A DNA stretch of 64,000 bases from assembly GCF_900095825.1 (NCBI RefSeq), contig NZ_LT608315.1, positions 448,318 through 512,317 on the forward strand. The letters run 5' to 3'. Positions 58,429 to 64,000 of the stretch are shown piece by piece. Every line of letters begins with the position of its first letter. Position 1 is the first letter of the stretch. The notes beneath the pieces were generated by a model. It had not been told where the DNA came from. It saw nothing but the letters and a program-made list of their open reading frames with translations, and searched no databases. A program made the translations under genes and the position numbers. The DNA is from Acidaminococcus massiliensis (GTDB taxonomy: Bacteria; Bacillota; Negativicutes; Acidaminococcales; Acidaminococcaceae).

Positions 58429-59592
58429 TTACGATTTCAAATAAATACGTGCTACTCGTTCTGTAATATGGGTAAACATTGCCAATCTGGTTTCTCCCAT
58501 CAAATGGCCGATTTCCAATCCGGAAATACGGTTGCCCAACCCGTCTTCTCCAAATAAAGTCACTGTATCACCAATTTTACAGGGGATTCCCGTCACATCG
58601 ATGAATGCCTGATCCATACAAATGCCTACGAAGCGACATCTTTTTCCGTTGATCAAGACAGGCGCACCGGCCATGGCGAAGCTTCTTAAATATCCATCTC
58701 CATAACCAATTCCAATGGTAGCCACTTCCGTATCTCTGACTGGCATGAAATTACGGCCATAGCCGACGCTTTCCCCCAAATGTACTTTCTTGAGATTCAC
58801 AATAACTGTTCTCCAAGAGGCACATTCCTGGACACCAATCGGATTCCAATCATCCTGGATGGAAGAATAGCCCTGATACAGGCTGCCGATTCTGACATGG
58901 GTACTGACCGGATAGGCTTCTTTCAGCCAGGTAGTGGCTCCTGTATTGCAGCAGTGTACCATGCGGGGAGATATGCCCGCTTGATGAAGCTGCTCCAGCG
59001 CAAGTTTAAAGAGACGGAATTGTTCTCTTGTGAAATCATTTCCCTTCCCATGTTCAGCAATGTCAGCCGTTGCAAAATGCGTATATACTCCATCGATTTC
59101 GATATTTCCCGCTTTTTGGATTCCATATAATAATGATTTCAAACCATCCCCCGGTTTCACGCCGATCCGATTCATGCCTGTTTCAATTTTCAGCTGTGCC
59201 TTGACTTTTTCTTTTCCTTGTCTTCTGGCCTCTTCGCTCAGTATCTTTACTCCCTCTTCATGAAAGACAGGAATTTGGATGTCCCTTGCTACCGCAATAG
59301 GGACAGAATATGCTGGAACTGGACCTAGAATCATAATGCCAGCTTGATTACAGCCTGAATCCAGAATCTGACATGCTTCAAAAATCCGTGCCACGGCTAA
59401 AAAACGGATGCCACATTCCTGGACTAGATATTTGGCAATTTCTACAGTCCCCAAGCCATATGCATTGCTTTTGACTGCTGGAAGTACTTCCAGTCCTCCA
59501 GTATACTTCCGGATTTTATTGATGTTCTCTTTGATTCGGTTCAAATGGATTTCTAAATAACTGTTATAATACTTTGGATCGTTTTTTTCCAT
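58429..59592 (-). CDS. Alanine racemase family PLP enzyme
   Basis: A 387-residue fold-type III racemase. The PLP lysine is in LPAVKSNAYGLG; further motifs are KIETGMNRIGV, GSLYQGYSS, the catalytic Tyr region VGYGRNFM, and ICMDQAFIDVTG. Members racemise alanine or other amino acids; being in a catabolic cluster and not beside cell-wall genes, it may act on a different amino acid. The NhaC-type gene ends six bases upstream. Confidence 0.88.
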   Translation of the reverse strand: MEKNDPKYYNSYLEIHLNRIKENINKIRKYTGGLEVLPAVKSNAYGLGTVEIAKYLVQECGIRFLAVARIFEACQILDSGCNQAGIMILGPVPAYSVPIAVARDIQIPVFHEEGVKILSEEARRQGKEKVKAQLKIETGMNRIGVKPGDGLKSLLYGIQKAGNIEIDGVYTHFATADIAEHGKGNDFTREQFRLFKLALEQLHQAGISPRMVHCCNTGATTWLKEAYPVSTHVRIGSLYQGYSSIQDDWNPIGVQECASWRTVIVNLKKVHLGESVGYGRNFMPVRDTEVATIGIGYGDGYLRSFAMAGAPVLINGKRCRFVGICMDQAFIDVTGIPCKIGDTVTLFGEDGLGNRISGLEIGHLMGETRLAMFTHITERVARIYLKS

Positions 59593-59598
59593 ACCTCT

Positions 59599-61050
59599 TT
59601 ACTTCCTTTCAATCTGCTTTTTTTGATTGATGGGTGCCTGATCAGCACGAATCGGTTTCCCTGTTTTGGGATCCACATACCATACGGCTACGCCAAGAAA
59701 AGCAAAGATCAAAGAAATAATCGGTGCCAGGTAACACAGATATACGTAAGGGATATATTCAGCATACGTTACCCCAAGCGTTCCTGTAAAGAAAACAGCA
59801 TTGGTATGCCAAGGCATCAGCGTACCCCCAAGTGTCCCGCAATCTTCCATGGTTCTGGAAAGCACATCCGGAGAGACCCCTTCTTCCCGATAAATCGGAG
59901 CAAACAGTTTCCCTGTAATCACATGTGCCATGGACATGGTGCATCCAATGGCTCCGGATAAATAAGAAGTAGCCATGGTAGCAAAGACAAGGCTGCCCAG
60001 AGAATGGATTTTCTTGATAAACAGATTGATGAAATTTTGCAGGACACCCATCCGTTCCAACATCCCGCCAAGACCCATGGCAAAAATCATAATCATCATG
60101 ATATCGTACATACTGGTGATACCGCCGCGGTTCAACAGTTTATCCACCAGGAAAATACCAGATTTGATGGAAAACCCCTTATGCATGACTTTGACCACGG
60201 TAATAAAAGTTGCTCCCTCACCGATCATGGCCACAGCACCGCCAAAAACTGCTCCCAAGAGAATCGTAGGAAGTGCCGGTGTCTTCAAGACCAGCATGGC
60301 AATGACAAGGAACATGGGAATGAGGGGAAGCAGGCCAATATGGAAATGGCTGGCCAATCCAGCCATATATTCATTAATGGTCGTAGGATCGTATGTACCA
60401 ATGGAATAACGGCTTCCCATGATGGCAAATATCACAAGCGTAATGATCCAGGCAGGAATCGTATTGTAGCACATGGACCGAATATGGCCGTACAATGTCC
60501 CTTTTGCCATAGCAGGAGCCAGATTCGTCGTATCAGAAAAAGGCGACATCTTATCCCCAAACAACGCCCCGCAAATAACGGCGCCGGCAATCACTCCTGC
60601 AGGGAACCCCATGCTCAGGCCAATTCCCATGCAGGCCAGTCCTGCAGAAGCAGCCGAACCATAAGAAGTACCCGTTGCAAGGGAAAGAATAGTACAAAGC
60701 ACCAGCGTTGCCGGCAAGAAAATACTGGGCTGGATGACCTGGAGGCCAAAATAAATCAAAGTGGGAACTGTTCCACACAAAATCCATGCTCCAATCAAGC
60801 AGCCTACAGCTCCCACGATTACAACTGACTGGAAACCATCCCGTACACTTTGTAAGGCATACCCCTCTATTTCACCCCAGTCATATTTTTTGATCAGGCT
60901 ATAGACGTACATGATGACCCATGTCAAAAATAGCGGAACAGCCAAATTCAATCCGCCTCTGACACAGGTAACGATTTCGGCAATAATGACCAGCATCAAA
61001 ACAACCGAATCAAACATAGGCACTTGTATCTTGCGTTCTTTTTCTTCCAT
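59599..61050 (-). CDS. NhaC-family Na+/H+ antiporter-like carrier
   Basis: A 483-residue NhaC-type protein with about 12 helices. Features: SLATGTSYGSAASAGLACMGIG, FGDKMSPFSDTTNLAPAMA, and GTLGGTLMPWHTNAVFF. Family members exchange Na+ for H+ or for organic anions such as malate-lactate. Position in an amino-acid/organic-acid block suggests an exchange of substrate and product. Start at 61050 follows GAGGAGG; the reading could extend 13 codons upstream. Confidence 0.9.
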   Translation of the reverse strand: MEEKERKIQVPMFDSVVLMLVIIAEIVTCVRGGLNLAVPLFLTWVIMYVYSLIKKYDWGEIEGYALQSVRDGFQSVVIVGAVGCLIGAWILCGTVPTLIYFGLQVIQPSIFLPATLVLCTILSLATGTSYGSAASAGLACMGIGLSMGFPAGVIAGAVICGALFGDKMSPFSDTTNLAPAMAKGTLYGHIRSMCYNTIPAWIITLVIFAIMGSRYSIGTYDPTTINEYMAGLASHFHIGLLPLIPMFLVIAMLVLKTPALPTILLGAVFGGAVAMIGEGATFITVVKVMHKGFSIKSGIFLVDKLLNRGGITSMYDIMMIMIFAMGLGGMLERMGVLQNFINLFIKKIHSLGSLVFATMATSYLSGAIGCTMSMAHVITGKLFAPIYREEGVSPDVLSRTMEDCGTLGGTLMPWHTNAVFFTGTLGVTYAEYIPYVYLCYLAPIISLIFAFLGVAVWYVDPKTGKPIRADQAPINQKKQIERK

Positions 61051-61224
61051 AGTTTTCTCCTCCTCAGCCTTAATCCAGAGTTCTTCCATGATTCCAAAAA
61101 ATGAACTTTATGTTATATTAAGCAAAAATCATGCCAGTTTATCTTGCCTATGCGATTCTCTTTTACGATTTTTTTTGTATTATATAAAACACATCTACAT
61201 TACATACTGCCGATTATGATGCTA

Positions 61225-61278
61225 ATAAAGTGCAAATGCGCAATTTTACACAACTTTCTTTGCACATTTGCACTTTAT
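61225..61278 (-). terminator. Hairpin after the SLC13-like gene
   Basis: A perfect 14-bp stem, ATAAAGTGCAAATG (61225-61238) with CATTTGCACTTTAT (61265-61278), separated by 26 bases that can extend the stem with one mismatch. On the minus strand TTAT follows; likely a terminator. Confidence 0.6.
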
Positions 61279-61295
61279 GTTCGTTTTTTTTACGA

Positions 61296-62627
61296 TTATA
61301 AAAGGACCATAGGAGCAATAATACACAAAATAATCACACTAATGACAAATAACGGTCCACCGATTTTTACATAATCAATAGGTTTGTAACCTGCCGGCAA
61401 AATCTGCATGTTCACGGCAGTCCCAATATGGGAAGCAATGGCCATATTGGTCGTAGCACCGATGATGATGATAAAGGGCAATGGGCTAATACCCAAGATT
61501 TTAGCCATGGAAATAAAAATCGGGGAAAATGCTGCAGCCACACTTCCATTCTGCATGAACAGCGTCAAAACACTGGTGAAAACAATCAGTACGGTCATCA
61601 ATTGAGAAACTGAAGTATTTGCCCCTTCAAAGAACTGATTCAGAACACCATTGGCCAGTACTTTCCCTGCACCAGATACATCGATACCAGTCCCCAAAGC
61701 GGTAACGGCTCCAACCATGATCAGGATATCCCAGTCAAGTTTGGCAAGAGTCGGTTTCAGCGGTACTGTCTTGGTCACAAAAAGGATAAGAGCACCAATC
61801 ATAGCCACATCAGCAATGTTCAAGAATTTTTTGAAGAAAGGATGGCCTGACAGTACAAAACCAATGATACAAAGGACCATCACAAATACAGACATCTTCC
61901 CTTTCCATTCAGGAATACTGTCAAATTCATGGTCGTCCAGATTAGAAGATGCTGTAGCATAACAATTACCCTTATCAAAATCCGGGCTGCCCGGTTTCAA
62001 TGCCCAAACGAGGATATTGTACCCAAAAGTTCCCCAATACACCAGCTGCAGGAGGCAAATCGGCCACATGATTTTGGTCATATCAAAGACACCCATGCCG
62101 GCTTCATAACCAGGGGTCCCCATCAACACTGCATTGGCTGCGACCTGAGAGACGGAACCTGTCAATGTCGCCCCACCGCCAATGATACAGGCAATCCCAG
62201 CAGGCATAATGACCATCTTGGAACGGATTTTCCCTTTTGATCCGGCAGCAACGGCAGCAATGATGGGCATCCACATGGCGATACAGCCTGAATTGCTCAT
62301 GAAGGCAGACATCAAGGTACAAATGGTTACAACCACAAGGATAAATACTTTTTCATTTTGGGCAATTTTATACTGGCAGATTTTGGCACCGATCCGCTGG
62401 GCAATGCCTGTTTGGAACAGGGCATCGCCTACAATCATCATTCCGGCGACCATCACGATGGAACTCCCGCCAAAGCCGGAATAGATTTGTGAAAGTTTCA
62501 TTTGCGGAATACAGATACCCATCGCCAGTGCACAACCGACGGCTGTGACACTCATAGGGAATTTCCCTACGAAGAAGAATACCATGGTAATCGCAGCAAT
62601 GATAATTGCAACGGTACTGCTTGTCAT
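61296..62627 (-). CDS. SLC13-like (DASS/ArsB superfamily) anion carrier
   Basis: A 443-residue carrier with about 11 helices. The two signature regions are SAFMSNSGCIAMWMPI and LFMQNGSVAAAFSPIFISM, each with an Asn before Ser/Gly as in DASS/SLC13 carriers. It likely imports a dicarboxylate or tricarboxylate with Na+. Start at 62627 follows GAGGGGTGA; a GTG three codons earlier is within that site. It is divergent in composition from neither neighbour and belongs to the same minus-strand block. Confidence 0.85.
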   Translation of the reverse strand: MTSSTVAIIIAAITMVFFFVGKFPMSVTAVGCALAMGICIPQMKLSQIYSGFGGSSIVMVAGMMIVGDALFQTGIAQRIGAKICQYKIAQNEKVFILVVVTICTLMSAFMSNSGCIAMWMPIIAAVAAGSKGKIRSKMVIMPAGIACIIGGGATLTGSVSQVAANAVLMGTPGYEAGMGVFDMTKIMWPICLLQLVYWGTFGYNILVWALKPGSPDFDKGNCYATASSNLDDHEFDSIPEWKGKMSVFVMVLCIIGFVLSGHPFFKKFLNIADVAMIGALILFVTKTVPLKPTLAKLDWDILIMVGAVTALGTGIDVSGAGKVLANGVLNQFFEGANTSVSQLMTVLIVFTSVLTLFMQNGSVAAAFSPIFISMAKILGISPLPFIIIIGATTNMAIASHIGTAVNMQILPAGYKPIDYVKIGGPLFVISVIILCIIAPMVLL

Positions 62628-62684
62628 TTTACTCACCCCTCGTTAAAATTTTCATGTATTTTGAATTTTTTGTATTTTATGTTT

Positions 62685-62724
62685 AGCAGTTGTGTGGATA
62701 ATCTGCCTTATCCACACAACTGCT
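62685..62724. repeat. Perfect 17-bp inverted repeat
   Basis: AGCAGTTGTGTGGATAA (62685-62701) faces its complement (62708-62724) around TCTGCC, just after the stop codon at 62730. No T-run follows, so it may be a weak terminator or a 3'-end stabiliser. Confidence 0.65.
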
Positions 62725-62729
62725 GCTAT

Positions 62730-63614
62730 TCACTTTTTGCTGTAATCGTACCAGCCCTTACCAGTTTTACGGCCCAACTCCCCTTTCTTCACTTTTTCAA
62801 TCACCAGCGGGTTCGGTGCATCTCTCTCGTCATGGCTCTCTGCATATCTATCTTTTCTCACCAGATAGTTGACATCAATTCCCGTCAGATCCATCAGACG
62901 GAAAGGTCCCATGGGATAGTTCAGTCCATTTTCACAGGCAGTATCGATATCTTCCACAGAAGCAACGCCTTTTTGCAAAAGGTCAAGGGCCTCATAGGTA
63001 ACCGCTGCATTGATGCGGTTAGCCACAAACCCGGGGATTTCTTTCCGCAAGATGATAGGAGTTTTCCCCGTCTGGGCAGCAAAGGCTTTGGCTAGCTGAG
63101 CCGTTTCTTCACTAGTATGGGGTCCTTTGACCACTTCAACCAGCTTCATGACCAAAGCAGGATTGAAATAATGCATATTGCACAGTCTTTCCGGATTCTT
63201 GGTTACATCTGCCAATTTCGAACTAACGATGTTGGAAGAATTGGTAGCCAATAGAGCATCCGGCTTCGCAATCTGGCTTACATGGGCGAACAGATCTCGT
63301 TTGGCATCCAATTTTTCAATGATGGCTTCAATAATCACATCAGCTTCCGGCACATATTTATCCGTATCCAAAGATACCGTCCAGCGAGAAGCGATCGTAT
63401 CCGCTTCTTCCTGGGTGATCCTGCCTTTTTTTACACGGCCGGCCAGGTATTCCTTGGCCCAGGCAGTAGCACTTTCCACCGCTTTGGGAAAGCTGTCGCA
63501 CAAAGTGACGATGTACCCATACTTACGGCCATTCAATGCAGTGTTCATGGCAATCTGCCGTCCCATGGCACCGGCCCCAACTACAACCACCTTTTTAACA
63601 TCTTCTATTTTCAT
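62730..63614 (-). CDS. 3-hydroxyacyl-CoA (3-hydroxybutyryl-CoA) dehydrogenase
   Basis: A 294-residue NAD-dependent enzyme that interconverts acetoacetyl-CoA and 3-hydroxybutyryl-CoA. Rossmann motif VVVGAGAMGRQIA near residue 10, catalytic His in HYFNPALVMKLVEVV, and EIPGFVANRINAA are visible. Start at 63614 follows GAGGAGGG. It lies just after a thiolase gene in the same direction, which together fit the first steps of butyrate formation or the oxidation of hydroxy acyl-CoAs. Confidence 0.92.
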   Translation of the reverse strand: MKIEDVKKVVVVGAGAMGRQIAMNTALNGRKYGYIVTLCDSFPKAVESATAWAKEYLAGRVKKGRITQEEADTIASRWTVSLDTDKYVPEADVIIEAIIEKLDAKRDLFAHVSQIAKPDALLATNSSNIVSSKLADVTKNPERLCNMHYFNPALVMKLVEVVKGPHTSEETAQLAKAFAAQTGKTPIILRKEIPGFVANRINAAVTYEALDLLQKGVASVEDIDTACENGLNYPMGPFRLMDLTGIDVNYLVRKDRYAESHDERDAPNPLVIEKVKKGELGRKTGKGWYDYSKK

Positions 63615-63640
63615 ATCCAATCCCTCCTCTGGACTGTTTT

Positions 63641-64000
63641 TTAAACTCTTTCGATCATGGTTGCCATGGACTGGCCGCCGCCGATGCACAGCGTTGCGAG
63701 ACCGGTCTTGCCGCCCGTCCTGATCAAGTTATTCAGCAGAGTAACAATCAATCTGGCACCGGTGCATCCCAGCGGATGCCCCAGGGCAATGGCGCCTCCA
63801 TTGATATTCACCTTTGCAGGATCCAGTTTCAAATCTCTTACACAGGCTACCGCCTGAGAAGCAAAGGCTTCATTCAATTCCACCAGATCGATCTGATCCA
63901 CTGTCATATCCAGTTCTTTCAGCAGTTTCGTCGTAGAAATCACAGGACCATATCCCATGATTTCAGGATCCAGAGCAGCCCGTGCGATTCCCTTTATTTT
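63641..64000 (-). CDS. Acetyl-CoA acetyltransferase (thiolase), C-terminal part (cut by window edge)
   Basis: The last 119 residues of a thiolase; the gene extends past 64000. The catalytic motifs are present: [24 protein letters not shown] with the active-site His, and CIGGGQSMA with the second Cys. It joins two acetyl-CoA into acetoacetyl-CoA or the reverse. The 3-hydroxyacyl-CoA dehydrogenase follows after 26 bases. Confidence 0.93.
   Translation of the reverse strand, partial: KIKGIARAALDPEIMGYGPVISTTKLLKELDMTVDQIDLVELNEAFASQAVACVRDLKLDPAKVNINGGAIALGHPLGCTGARLIVTLLNNLIRTGGKTGLATLCIGGGQSMATMIERV

Overview
The window reads as chromosomal DNA of an anaerobic, amino-acid- or organic-acid-fermenting Firmicute with a Gram-negative-type envelope. 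My best guess is Negativicutes, close to Acidaminococcaceae. The basis is a complete Rnf operon, a citrate lyase operon, butyrate-pathway genes (3-hydroxyacyl-CoA dehydrogenase, thiolase), many carboxylate transporters, AGGAGG-type ribosome sites and moderately high G+C. The family-level placement is inference; no rRNA gene lies in the window.

Left part (1-10.6 kb, mostly + strand): a partial radical SAM gene at the edge, then rnfCDGEAB behind a clear sigma-70-type promoter. These are followed by apbE, a NusG-domain-II membrane protein, a Gx-family membrane protein, a family 4/5 uracil-DNA glycosylase, and the AmmeMemoRadiSam pair (a Memo-AMMECR1 fusion plus its radical SAM partner). Next (10.7-14.1 kb, - strand) come two small envelope proteins and a two-component system. 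Both promoters carry the same tandem 11-bp box at the same distance from the -10 element. A citrate/aconitase-family cluster with a divergent LysR regulator follows (14.7-19.5 kb).

Middle part (19.6-47.3 kb): a second two-component system whose kinase loop and partner permease are Met/His-rich, with its own tandem box upstream of two targets. An IS3-family element has split a terminator hairpin there. Then a zinc/manganese-type ABC uptake locus with a Fur-family regulator and two palindromic operators, a VOC protein, an unusual PTS EIIC-like fusion, a nitroreductase, a membrane transporter with an M20 peptidase, and a roughly 0.9-kb gene-free stretch containing an inverted pair of structured repeats. 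Next are a MATE exporter, a MatC-like carrier with a DUF6282 hydrolase and divergent LysR, a DUF4143 ATPase, an M32 carboxypeptidase with an AbgT transporter and TetR regulator, and an MBL-fold/CdaR/GntP operon.

Right part (47.8-64 kb, all - strand): citFED joined to a TRAP-type permease with a very small partner and a LysR gene. A catabolic block follows: two enolase-superfamily paralogues, a D-2-hydroxyacid dehydrogenase, an aminotransferase, an alanine-racemase-family enzyme, an NhaC antiporter, an SLC13-like carrier, 3-hydroxyacyl-CoA dehydrogenase and a partial thiolase.

The gene content fits an organism that imports organic acids and peptide-like compounds, oxidises or splits them to acyl-CoAs, and couples reduced ferredoxin to ion pumping through Rnf. 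No tRNA, rRNA or CRISPR array was seen. The most unusual content is regulatory and structural: two matched-geometry response-regulator regulons, a metal-binding-looking sensor circuit, an IS insulated by inward-facing terminators, covarying palindromic repeats and a possible small RNA.
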